This document shows positions 6,305 to 14,211 of a DNA stretch of 36,808 nt, piece by piece. The translations under genes were made by a program, and so were the position numbers. This DNA comes from an uncultured Christensenella sp. (GTDB lineage Bacteria; Bacillota; Clostridia; Christensenellales; UBA3700): NCBI GenBank assembly GCA_910577845.1, contig CAJTNA010000002.1, forward strand, positions 108,382 to 145,189, in the 5' to 3' direction. The notes under the pieces are model-generated. The model was not told the DNA's origin, did no database searches, and worked only from the letters and a program-made list of their open reading frames with translations. How positions within the stretch are numbered: the first letter of the stretch is position 1; each line of letters begins with the position of its first letter.

Positions 6305-7780
6305 ATGTTTAATTTTAATTTGGCGTTCAGCGGAAGCGAGTCGCAAATTTTAAAATCTTTGCAAAACTTGTGGGAAAGTACTGGTTTTGCGGGTTTTAAT
6401 ACTGACACATTACTTAACTTAGTAATGATGGCAGTTGCTGGACTTTTGCTTTTCCTAGCCATATCTAAGAAATTTGAGCCGAATTTGTTGCTTGCAATGG
6501 CTTTTGGTATGTTTCTTATCAATATCCCAGGTGCGTACAACATCTTGTATGGTACGCAGGGATATGATTTTACTTTGAACTTAGCAAAATATAGTAGTGA
6601 CGAAATTCAGCAACTTATAACAGCAGGTATTATTAATTCTGATGGTATGTTATTACTTAATGGTGAGGTTTTAACTGGTACACTTAGCCAGTTGAAAGAT
6701 ATATTCAGCTCAAATCCATATATTATGGAACTAGCTGGTAATGCAACAATTCATCAACAAACTACTGCAATTTTGCAAGCTATTATGGATGGGGTTACAG
6801 TACCAGGTGGTGTAGAATCATTTATTGCTAATGTAACTACAAACCATACAACGATTTCAGATTTTGGTTTATTCTACTATTTGTACAAGGGTGTAGACTG
6901 GGTAATTTTCCCTCCACTTATATTCCTTGGAATTGGTGCAATGACAGACTTTGGTCCGCTAATTGCAAATCCAAAGAGCTTATTACTTGGTGCTGCAGCA
7001 CAAATTGGTATTTTTGTAACATTTATTTTGGCATCTTTGTTTGGCTTTACTGGTGCAGAGGCTGCATCAATCGGTATTATCGGTGGTGCAGATGGTCCTA
7101 CAGCTATTTACTTAACAAGTAAACTTGCTGACCACTTGATGTCTTCTATTGCTATAGCAGCTTACTCTTATATGGCGTTAGTTCCAGTAATTCAACCACC
7201 TATTATGAAAGCTTTAACAACAAAGAAAGAAAGAATGATTGTTATGGAGCAACTTCGCCCAGTTTCAAAAAGAGAGAAAATATTGTTTCCTATCGTGGTG
7301 ACTGGTATTGTTGGTATTATATTGCCTTCAAGTATTCCACTACTTGGTATGCTAATGCTTGGTAACTTGATGAAAGAGTCTGGCGTTGTTCCTCGTTTAG
7401 CGGAAACTGCCAAAAATGAATTGATTAATATTATTACAATATTCCTAGGCATTACAGTAGGTTCTAAAGCTTATGGTAGCCAGTTCCTTAACTGGGGTAC
7501 AATCAAGATTATCGTTCTTGGCGTATGTGCGTTTGGTATCGCAACTGCGGGTGGTGTTTTGGTTGGTAAGCTTATGTGCAAATTGTCAAAAGGCAAAATC
7601 AATCCACTTATTGGTGCAGCAGGTGTTTCAGCCGTGCCAATGGCAGCTCGTGTTGCTCAAGATGTAGGTAAAAAGGAAAATCCAAACAACTATTTGTTAA
7701 TGCACGCAATGGGACCAAACGTTGCAGGTGTTATCGGTTCGGCCGTTGCAGCAGGTGCTTTGCTTGCAATTTTCGGCTAA
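6305..7780 (+). CDS. oadB: Na+-translocating decarboxylase, beta subunit
   Basis: The membrane subunit that decarboxylates carboxybiotin and exports sodium. 491 residues with many membrane segments. The family core is well conserved: KKFEPNLLLAMAFGM (about 56-70), PPLIFLGIGAMTDFGPL (about 203-219), IGGADGPTAIYLTSKLA (catalytic-motif Asp263), AAYSYMALVPVIQPPIMKAL, SKREKILFP, PLLGMLMLGNLMKESGV, KINPLIGAAGVSAVPMAARV and LLMHAMGPNVAGVIGSA. Compared with OadB of about 430 residues it has a larger non-conserved segment between about residues 85 and 185, probably outside the membrane. The ATG follows TAGGAGGCTGTAAGTAG. OadB, MmdB and GcdB are too alike to name the substrate from this subunit; the symbol is by closest resemblance. 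Confidence 0.92.
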   Translation: MFNFNLAFSGSESQILKSLQNLWESTGFAGFNTDTLLNLVMMAVAGLLLFLAISKKFEPNLLLAMAFGMFLINIPGAYNILYGTQGYDFTLNLAKYSSDEIQQLITAGIINSDGMLLLNGEVLTGTLSQLKDIFSSNPYIMELAGNATIHQQTTAILQAIMDGVTVPGGVESFIANVTTNHTTISDFGLFYYLYKGVDWVIFPPLIFLGIGAMTDFGPLIANPKSLLLGAAAQIGIFVTFILASLFGFTGAEAASIGIIGGADGPTAIYLTSKLADHLMSSIAIAAYSYMALVPVIQPPIMKALTTKKERMIVMEQLRPVSKREKILFPIVVTGIVGIILPSSIPLLGMLMLGNLMKESGVVPRLAETAKNELINIITIFLGITVGSKAYGSQFLNWGTIKIIVLGVCAFGIATAGGVLVGKLMCKLSKGKINPLIGAAGVSAVPMAARVAQDVGKKENPNNYLLMHAMGPNVAGVIGSAVAAGALLAIFG

Positions 7781-7791
7781 AATATTTAGAG

Positions 7792-7819
7792 CTTTGCTAA
7801 ATCAATTAATTTTGCAAAG
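7792..7819 (+). promoter_or_regulatory. Intercistronic hairpin between the beta-subunit and OadA-like genes
   Basis: CTTTGC-t-AAAT pairs with ATTT-t-GCAAAG (ten pairs, one T-T mismatch, six-base loop) just before the AAAGGAG of the next gene. There is no U-tract, so it is not a terminator; it may stabilise or process the mRNA and so set subunit ratios. Confidence 0.4.
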
Positions 7820-7837
7820 TATAAAGGAGATATTAAT

Positions 7838-9262
7838 ATGACAAAGAAAGTACAATTAACAGAAACTATTCTTCGTGATGCTCACCAATCTCAAGCAGCT
7901 ACTCGTATGAGATTGGACGAGATGTTGCCAGTTGCAAGCAAACTTGACGAAGTTGGATATTATAGTATTGAGTGTTGGGGCGGTGCAACTTTTGACTCTT
8001 GCCTAAGATTTTTGAATGAAGACCCTTGGGAAAGATTGAGAATATTGAGAAAAGCAATGCCAAAAACAAAATTACAAATGTTGCTAAGAGGACAAAATAT
8101 CCTTGGTTACAAGCACTATGCTGATGACGTTGTTGATGAATTTGTTAAAAAATCTATCCAAAACGGCATTAATGTTATTAGAATTTTTGACGCTTTAAAT
8201 GATACAAGAAATATGAAAGCTTGTATAGATGCTATCCTAAAATACAAAAATGAGGATAAGAGCGGTTTAGGCGTTGTATGTGAGGCTACATTGTGTTATA
8301 CCGTTAGTGAGGTACATACTCGTGAATATTTTGTTAACCTTGCTAAAGAGTTAGAGGCTATGGGAGCTGATGTAATTTGCTTGAAAGATATGGCTAACTT
8401 GTTGTTGCCTTATGAAACTTATGAGCTAGTTAAAGCTTTGAAACAAGCTGTTAAATGCCCAATTCACTTGCATACACATAACACATCTGGTACTGGTAAT
8501 ATGATTTATCTAAAAGCTATTGAGGCTGGTGTTGATATCATTGATACAGCATTGTCACCAATGGGTAATGGTACATCTCAACCAGCTACTGAGCCACTTA
8601 TCGCAACATTGCAAGGTACAGAGTATGACACTGGTCTTGACTTGAGCTATGTAACTGAAATTGCAGAGCATTTCAAAGGCGTTGCAGAAAGATTGACTAA
8701 AGATGGATACTTAAATAAAAAGGCTTTACAAACAGACGTAAAAGGCTTGATATACCAAGTTCCAGGTGGTATGTTATCTAACCTAATGAACCAACTTAAA
8801 GAGGCTAATGCAATGGACAAGTATGACGAAGTTCTTGCAGAAGTTCCAAGGGTAAGAGCAGATTTAGGCTACCCACCACTTGTTACTCCTTCTTCTCAAA
8901 TCGTAGGTTCTCAAGCAGTGCTAAATGTATTGTCTGGTGAAAGATATAAAATGGTTACTAAAGAGGTAAAAGGTATTGTTCGTGGTGAATATGGTAAATT
9001 GCCTGTTGAAATCAAGGCTGATTTAGTTAAAAAGATTATTGGTGATGAACCTAGAATTACTTGCCGTCCAGCTGATAATATTAAGCCAGAACTTGAAAAA
9101 TATCGTGAGGAAATTAAGGAATTTATAGAGCAAGAGGAAGATGTTTTATCTTATGCGTTGTTCCCACAAGTTGCAATGAAGTTCTTTAAATATCGTCAAG
9201 CTAACAAAATGAATTTGGATAGCGAAATTGGCGATGTTGCTAATGGTATTCAACCAGTTTGA
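7838..9262 (+). CDS. oadA: Oxoacid carboxyltransferase subunit (OadA / transcarboxylase 5S / PycB-like)
   Basis: 474 residues with the HMGL-like TIM barrel and conserved C-terminal carboxylase domain, but no biotinyl domain, which is supplied by the separate carrier gene. Hallmarks: TILRDAHQSQAATRM (metal-binding Asp14), GVNVIRIFDALND-type motif INVIRIFDALND (about 111-122), ICLKDMANLL with the lysine (Lys183) that is carbamylated in the family, and the metal-binding pair in HLHTHNTSGTGN (His212, His214; the usual Asp after the second His is Asn). Toward the C-terminus, VPGGMLSNLMNQLKE and TPSSQIVGSQAV are typical. Reaction: transfer of a carboxyl group between oxaloacetate (or pyruvate) and biotin. 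SD AAAGGAG precedes the ATG. A terminator at 9299-9331 ends the operon. Confidence 0.9.
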   Translation: MTKKVQLTETILRDAHQSQAATRMRLDEMLPVASKLDEVGYYSIECWGGATFDSCLRFLNEDPWERLRILRKAMPKTKLQMLLRGQNILGYKHYADDVVDEFVKKSIQNGINVIRIFDALNDTRNMKACIDAILKYKNEDKSGLGVVCEATLCYTVSEVHTREYFVNLAKELEAMGADVICLKDMANLLLPYETYELVKALKQAVKCPIHLHTHNTSGTGNMIYLKAIEAGVDIIDTALSPMGNGTSQPATEPLIATLQGTEYDTGLDLSYVTEIAEHFKGVAERLTKDGYLNKKALQTDVKGLIYQVPGGMLSNLMNQLKEANAMDKYDEVLAEVPRVRADLGYPPLVTPSSQIVGSQAVLNVLSGERYKMVTKEVKGIVRGEYGKLPVEIKADLVKKIIGDEPRITCRPADNIKPELEKYREEIKEFIEQEEDVLSYALFPQVAMKFFKYRQANKMNLDSEIGDVANGIQPV

Positions 9263-9298
9263 TAATTAACAAATATAAAAATTTAATAACACAAAACA

Positions 9299-9331
9299 AT
9301 AAACTGCTAATTTTAGCAGTTTATGTTTTTT
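9299..9331 (+). terminator. Intrinsic terminator of the decarboxylase operon
   Basis: ATAAACTGCT (9299-9308) pairs with AGCAGTTTAT (9315-9324) and is followed by GTTTTTTG. It lies 37 bases after the stop codon of the last operon gene. Confidence 0.9.
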
Positions 9332-9615
9332 GTACAAATTTTAATTAAATGTAAGCTTCTTGTAGATTAGTGAGTTAAAAATTTTAATAACATAATTGTG
9401 TAACTAATAAATGTTATTGGCAGTTACTTTATAGCTGTTTTTTAAAAGCCACAATAAGAGAGGGGCTAATCCATAAACATAGTAGCTAAATTTATTTAAA
9501 GAATTTTTAACTCGTATTATTTACAAATCAATATTTTTAAATTATAGCTATATTAAATCTAGCTATAATTTATATTTATTTAAATAAAAATTTTTATAAA
9601 TTATTGCTAATTATA
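9332..9615. other. Non-coding stretch with nested inverted repeats
   Basis: No ORF is seen between the operon terminator and the convergent lipoprotein gene. A 12-bp inverted repeat (9372-9383 with 9502-9513) encloses an 8-bp stem (AATAACAT at 9386-9393 with ATGTTATT at 9411-9418) and AGCC/GGCT and TAGCT/AGCTA pairings. Next to it, a 13-bp perfect stem pairs 9538-9550 with 9560-9572 across a nine-base loop. This could be a folded RNA, the terminator region of the minus-strand gene, or a relic of a small element. No U-tract follows the second hairpin in either direction. Confidence 0.4.
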
Positions 9616-10632
9616 TCAAAAATTTATACTTTTTATTGAGTAAAGACTAGTTGTATCTTTTCCATTTGTATCAATTGTAATAACAGCCCCGCCATTTGGA
9701 AGGTTATCATTCCAAGCATTATATCCCGCTGCACGTACTTGCAAAAAACAAATGTCTTTATAAAGTTTTGCATAATCTTCACCGTGAGTATGACCAGTTG
9801 CAATTAATTTTGTATTGCCAATAGGTAATATTTTTTCAGTTAAAAGTAAAGAGTTCTCTTCTGTTGTGTTAATTTGTTTTGCAGTAGAGTGGTCATTGTA
9901 ATCACTAAAATTACTACCATTCTTATATGCTTCTAAAAATTCTATAAATGGTATATGCATAAATAGAGAAGTAAAAATATCATCTTGTTGTGCATTGCTT
10001 GCAATATTTGCATACCATTCCCTTTGTTCTTTTGATATGGCTATAAACTTATTATTGTCATCTCTCATACGGCTATCCATAAAAATCAAAGTGTGAGCAA
10101 CTTTTTCGTTATAAGTAATATCAATTGTGTAATTACCCACGCCACCAACATTGTTATCCGCCACCAAGGCGTGAGAGTAGCTTGCAAGGGCAGTCATAAC
10201 ATCTAATGTTGAGCCACAATATTCACCATCATTATTACCACTTATAAATGCCCAGTATTGATTTTTTTGTTCAAATAATTCCGCAATAACTTTGATTGCA
10301 TTTGGTTTATCGTAACTTGACTTTTTGTTGTAACCCTCAAATACATCACCAGTTAAAACTACAAGGTCAAATTTATTGTTATCCACTAATTTAGCAATTC
10401 CATCAATGGTTTTCATATCTTTTTTACTTTTACCATTAAGTAAGTGTGTATCGGATAGCATAAGTATATTAACTTTTCCATTTTCATTTGCTACAATATC
10501 TGGAAGATTTCTATTAAGCAAAGTATCTAAATTACCTTTTGCAAGTTCAGGCGGTGGAGTACAAGCTGTTAATATAAAAGCAAAAACACAGATTGCTAGT
10601 ACAAAAGTTATTAATTTACAATATTTTTTCAT
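9616..10632 (-). CDS. Metallophosphoesterase lipoprotein (calcineurin-like)
   Basis: 338 residues. The N-terminus is a lipoprotein signal: KKYCK, a hydrophobic core (LITFVLAICVFAFI) and the lipobox LTAC with the modified Cys24. All metal-binding blocks of the calcineurin-like fold follow in order: LMLSDTH, VVLTGDVFEG, ISGNNDGE (G-N-x-D/H), the MHIP histidine and GHTHGED. It therefore probably hydrolyses phosphate esters on the outer face of the membrane; the family resembles Dcr2/Icc-type phosphatases. Substrate unknown. AAGGAA precedes the ATG, and a strong promoter candidate sits at 10670-10698. Transcribed alone. Confidence 0.85.
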   Translation of the reverse strand: MKKYCKLITFVLAICVFAFILTACTPPPELAKGNLDTLLNRNLPDIVANENGKVNILMLSDTHLLNGKSKKDMKTIDGIAKLVDNNKFDLVVLTGDVFEGYNKKSSYDKPNAIKVIAELFEQKNQYWAFISGNNDGEYCGSTLDVMTALASYSHALVADNNVGGVGNYTIDITYNEKVAHTLIFMDSRMRDDNNKFIAISKEQREWYANIASNAQQDDIFTSLFMHIPFIEFLEAYKNGSNFSDYNDHSTAKQINTTEENSLLLTEKILPIGNTKLIATGHTHGEDYAKLYKDICFLQVRAAGYNAWNDNLPNGGAVITIDTNGKDTTSLYSIKSINF

Positions 10633-10669
10633 ACTTTTTCCTTAGTTTTTTAATATAATTTATAATTTT

Positions 10670-10698
10670 ATTTTATCATAATCATTTTTATATGTCAA
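10670..10698 (-). promoter_or_regulatory. Promoter of the metallophosphoesterase gene
   Basis: On the minus strand TTGACA (10698-10693), 17 bases, then TAAAAT (10675-10670) with TG one base upstream (extended -10), about 40 bases before the start codon. Confidence 0.65.
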
Positions 10699-10745
10699 TG
10701 TGCAAATTTTTTAAAACTAAAAAAATAATTGCTTTTTTATATGAG

Positions 10746-11708
10746 CTAAAATAAGACAATTGCAAAAATGATACTAATTGCTGTTGCAATAATTGCTTGA
10801 GAAAGTTTTGCACATAGATATTTTGGTAAAGTTACGCCACATTTTGCAGTGTAGTTGAGTGATTGTAACGCAATGCAAGCACCGCCAAATGTTACAAGGA
10901 AAGTCGCAATCGGAATACTGCTTGTAGCATTTAAATTGCATTTTGAAAGGTTTGCAAGCCCTCTTGTCATTTCAAAAAGACCATACCAAACAGACTTTGT
11001 TACCTCGCTATCAATGCCAATATGCTCCAAAGTCGTTGTTATTAAATTTGTTAAATATATTTTATCCACTAAAGTAATTATAAAAGACATTATTGCGATA
11101 TAACCGCCCACAACAGCAATACTTATAATGCTGTCAATCATACTTTTACTTAATATATCATCATAAGTTGTGGAAAGGTTATAATTTGTGTCTAGTTCCT
11201 TATTTTTAGGGCGATAAATAAAAGCATTTATAAAAGCTGATAAAATATGCGATAAGTAAATTATATAACCAGATAATGTACTACCAAGCATACTGCTAAT
11301 TGTTCCAATAATAAATATAGGACCGCATACGTTTGAAAGCACACTTATTATCAAGCAACTTTGTTTGCCTATAGCACCATTGTCATATAAATCTCTTGTT
11401 AATTTGCTACCAATAGGATATCCACAAAATATGCTCATTACTACTACATAACCAGTTATTGCTGGTGCGTGATAAACTTTTGCAAGCGGTTTTTTAAGTA
11501 ATGCGGAAAGCTCTGATGCACTGCCAATCATAGTTAGCAATTTGTTAAAAAATATAAAAGGAAATAGGGCAGGTAATACATTTTTTGCGTATAAAATAAA
11601 AGCACTTAATGTTCCCTCAATATAGTCTAAAGGGGAAATAAGTGCTGTAATTATTACAAGAATTATTAAAAAAGTTAAAATATATTTTTTATTTAGTTTT
11701 TTTACCAC
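10746..11708 (-). CDS. ylbJ: YlbJ/SpoVV-like membrane transporter (nucleoside-recognition-type family)
   Basis: 320 residues, predominantly membrane segments. YlbJ hallmarks are VLPALFPFIFFNKLL (about 44-58), the signature MSIFCGYPIGSKLTRDLYDNG (about residues 91-111), and the paired re-entrant region SNVCGPIFIIGTISSMLG. In Bacillus subtilis YlbJ (SpoVV) is needed for dipicolinic acid uptake into the forespore; clostridial homologues are widespread. Its neighbour upstream is TmcAL (YlbM), the same partner as in Bacillota generally, which supports the call. The start is GTG at 11708 with no clear Shine-Dalgarno; an internal start is possible. Presence of this gene alone does not show that the organism sporulates, since no other sporulation gene is in the window. 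Confidence 0.8.
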   Translation of the reverse strand: MVKKLNKKYILTFLIILVIITALISPLDYIEGTLSAFILYAKNVLPALFPFIFFNKLLTMIGSASELSALLKKPLAKVYHAPAITGYVVVMSIFCGYPIGSKLTRDLYDNGAIGKQSCLIISVLSNVCGPIFIIGTISSMLGSTLSGYIIYLSHILSAFINAFIYRPKNKELDTNYNLSTTYDDILSKSMIDSIISIAVVGGYIAIMSFIITLVDKIYLTNLITTTLEHIGIDSEVTKSVWYGLFEMTRGLANLSKCNLNATSSIPIATFLVTFGGACIALQSLNYTAKCGVTLPKYLCAKLSQAIIATAISIIFAIVLF

Positions 11709-11789
11709 ATTACAATTTATGTCAAAAAAAATATAATATGAAAAAACTTAATAATTATTATACAAAAATTTATTGTTTATTATGCAAAA

Positions 11790-12914
11790 TTAATAAAAAT
11801 TAGCTTTGATAATAACCATATTATCACTACTTATTTTGTCATTTGAGAGGATATTATATATTTTGTTTGCGTTACTATTCAAGTTTGATTGTATCTCATC
11901 ACCAGAAAAATCCACTTTGCTTAATAAATGTTTTTTTTCCTCATTTACGGCAAGAATATTAGGTTTACCTATTTTTGTTAGAGCAATGCTTTTATGACCT
12001 AAAGAGATATGAGTAAGTATGCGTTTAATTTTTGATTTTGTATATCTTTTAGTATGTACAAGTTCCACAAGTTCCTCATAATTGTTAGCGATTTGGCTAT
12101 ATTTTTTTATTCTATTAATAACACCCTCATTATCCTCGTATACATTATCCATATCAATACACTTGTTTGCAATTATAGCAAAAAATTTGTCGTAATCAAT
12201 TTTGCTTTTTGTTAAATCGTCACAAACAAATTGCGGAATTTTAAGCAAGTTTGTATCAGTTATGTTTTGTGATAAAGCTAATCGTATACTTTTTGCACTA
12301 TTAAATTGTGGGGTCAAATTGTCCTCATTATACCCACCGCCAATACGCTTAATAGGTATAAGTTTTGCTTTGCAATTTAATTTTTTTGCTTGCTTAATAT
12401 ATTCTATGCCTAGTATGTTATTTGGTGAATTTGCAATTTTAGTATCGATTTTCGTAAGCTTTTGCATTGTTTTTTCGCAAGCTACGGGGTAAGAGTGTCC
12501 GTCATTCAAAAAAGATTTTATAAGATTATTATATTCCTCTTTTGTAGTTAGCTCTGCTATCATATTTAGTGTGTCAAAGTTGTCACATTCCGCCCCAAAA
12601 CAAATTAAACCTAGGTCCTTTATTTTGTTTGCAATTTGTATAGCACCATTTGCAAAGTATTCTGCAGAAGAAGTAGCATAAACAACGGGTAACTCAATAA
12701 CCATATCCACACCTGCAAAAATAGCGTGTTTGGCACGAGTGTATTTGTTAAGCATACTTATATCACCACGTTGCGTAAAGTTGCCACTCATAATGGCGAT
12801 AATGCTGTTATCCTCATTAGGTGCAAGCTGTTTAAGCAGTTGTTTAGTTTGATTAATGTGGTAAATATGTCCGTTGTGTAGTGGATTATATTCCACAATT
12901 ATTGTAGCTATCAA
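11790..12914 (-). CDS. tmcAL: tRNA(Met) cytidine acetate ligase
   Basis: TmcAL (YlbM) makes N4-acetylcytidine at the wobble position of elongator tRNA-Met using acetate and ATP, which fits an acetate-forming cell. From the start chosen here the product is 374 residues. The nucleotidyltransferase motif IVEYNPLHNGHIYHI lies at the N-terminus, followed by AIMSGNFTQRGD, LNKYTRAKHAIFAGVDMVIELP and the C-terminal YTKSKIKRILTHISLG typical of the family. The frame extends to a TTG at 12926, but that codon lies within the GGAGG ribosome site; the TTG at 12914, five bases after GGAGG, gives the normal N-terminus. Transcribed toward ylbJ with an 81-base gap, divergent from pta. Confidence 0.9.
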   Translation of the reverse strand: MIATIIVEYNPLHNGHIYHINQTKQLLKQLAPNEDNSIIAIMSGNFTQRGDISMLNKYTRAKHAIFAGVDMVIELPVVYATSSAEYFANGAIQIANKIKDLGLICFGAECDNFDTLNMIAELTTKEEYNNLIKSFLNDGHSYPVACEKTMQKLTKIDTKIANSPNNILGIEYIKQAKKLNCKAKLIPIKRIGGGYNEDNLTPQFNSAKSIRLALSQNITDTNLLKIPQFVCDDLTKSKIDYDKFFAIIANKCIDMDNVYEDNEGVINRIKKYSQIANNYEELVELVHTKRYTKSKIKRILTHISLGHKSIALTKIGKPNILAVNEEKKHLLSKVDFSGDEIQSNLNSNANKIYNILSNDKISSDNMVIIKANFY

Positions 12915-12966
12915 AATAACCTCCAATTGTTTATGAAAAAATATAAGGTAATTTGCTTGTAAAGTA

Positions 12967-12995
12967 TTGATTTTTATTAAAAAATATATTATAAT
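12967..12995 (+). promoter_or_regulatory. Promoter of pta
   Basis: TTGATT (12967-12972), 17 bases, TATAAT (12990-12995). It is bracketed by a perfect 10-bp inverted repeat, AATATAAGGT at 12940-12949 and ACCTTATATT at 13011-13020, which could be a pair of operator half-sites. Confidence 0.65.
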
Positions 12996-13085
12996 GAAAA
13001 TTAATGAATAACCTTATATTCATTATATAACATTTTAAGAAAAATTAAAAGTATTTTTAGCAAATTATTTGGAGGATTTATACTT

Positions 13086-14081
13086 ATGAGCAAGTTGATG
13101 GATTCAATTATTAAGAAAGCAACTAAACTTGGTAAAACTATTGTATTACCAGAGGGTGAAGAGCCACGTATTATAGAGGCGGCAAGATTTATTACTGATG
13201 GTAAAATTGCAAAAGTGATATTGCTAGGTGATAGAGAAGTTATTAAAGAGGTTCGCCCTGATATTAATGTTGATGATATTGAGGTAATCAATCCAAAAAC
13301 TTCTGATAAGTTTGAGGTATATTCAAACACATTGTTTGAACTTAGAAAAGCTAAAGGTATGACAATTGAGCAAGCACAAAGCTTAGTTAAAAACAACAAT
13401 TTATTTTTTGGTGCATTAATGCTAAAGCTTGGCGAGGCTGACGGAATGGTAGGAGGTGCAATCAATTCAACTGGTAATGTATTGAGAGCGGGCTTGCAAG
13501 TAGTAAAGACTGCTACTGGTGTAAGTACTGTTTCAAGCTGTTTCCTAATGAGTTTTGACAATACATTGTATAAAGATAATGAAGTTATGGTATTTGGTGA
13601 TTGTGCAGTTAATCCAAACCCTAACGCAGACCAATTATGTGATATTGCAATTTCAACGGCAGAATCAGCAAGAAGTCTTGCTGGTATTGAACCAAGAGTT
13701 GCGATGTTATCTTTCTCAACAAAAGGTAGTGCAAAACACGAAAATGTTGATAAAGTTGTAGAGGCTACAAATAAGGTTATTGAAAAATGTCCAAATATGA
13801 TTATAGACGGAGAGTTGCAAGTGGATGCGGCTTTAGTCCCAAGTGTAGCTAAATTGAAAGCTCCAAATGGCAAACTTGAGGGCAGGGCAAATGTGCTAAT
13901 TTTCCCTGACCTTGGAGCTGGAAATATTGGTTACAAGCTTGCACAAAGACTTGCTGGTGCAGAGGCTGTAGGTCCAATCTGTCAAGGTTTTGCAAAGCCG
14001 ATTAATGACTTGTCAAGAGGTTGCATTGTTAGTGATATAGTTGGTGTTGTTGCTATTACTGCAGTTCAATCAAGCAAATAA
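13086..14081 (+). CDS. pta: Phosphate acetyltransferase
   Basis: Converts acetyl-CoA and phosphate to acetyl phosphate and CoA. 331 residues, the length of the single-domain bacterial enzyme. Recognisable are TIVLPEGEEPRIIEAA near the N-terminus, MVGGAINSTGNVLRAGLQV (about 122-140), VFGDCAVNPNPNADQL and, at the C-terminus, GPICQGFAKPINDLSRGC, the acetyl-CoA/phosphate site region. GGAGG precedes the ATG. It is followed by ackA after 130 bases that hold a long perfect hairpin, so the two are probably one transcript. Confidence 0.97.
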   Translation: MSKLMDSIIKKATKLGKTIVLPEGEEPRIIEAARFITDGKIAKVILLGDREVIKEVRPDINVDDIEVINPKTSDKFEVYSNTLFELRKAKGMTIEQAQSLVKNNNLFFGALMLKLGEADGMVGGAINSTGNVLRAGLQVVKTATGVSTVSSCFLMSFDNTLYKDNEVMVFGDCAVNPNPNADQLCDIAISTAESARSLAGIEPRVAMLSFSTKGSAKHENVDKVVEATNKVIEKCPNMIIDGELQVDAALVPSVAKLKAPNGKLEGRANVLIFPDLGAGNIGYKLAQRLAGAEAVGPICQGFAKPINDLSRGCIVSDIVGVVAITAVQSSK

Positions 14082-14099
14082 TGTTTTATTGAGTGTTAT

Positions 14100-14137
14100 C
14101 TTATATTAAATTTGAGATAGCTCAAATTTAATATAAG
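14100..14137 (+). promoter_or_regulatory. 17-bp perfect hairpin between pta and ackA
   Basis: Bases 14100-14116 pair without mismatch with 14121-14137 around the four-base loop ATAG. It starts 18 bases after the pta stop codon. No U-tract follows on either strand, so it is not a standard terminator. An intercistronic element controlling mRNA stability or partial transcription of ackA is the simplest reading. Confidence 0.7.
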
Positions 14138-14211
14138 CAGTTTAAAAAGTGTCAAAAATCGGTATTAAATTTAATTTTTACAATAAATTACATAAATCTA
14201 GAGGTGTATAA

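Noticed and set aside
5968..6543. 191-codon minus-strand ORF across the biotin-carrier gene
   Set aside because: No ribosome site, and composition mirrors the Ala/Pro/Val linker of the carrier protein on the other strand.
13001..13873. 290-codon minus-strand ORF opposite pta
   Set aside because: Mirror of the pta coding frame with low-complexity Leu/Ser/Ile composition; pta has all the family motifs.
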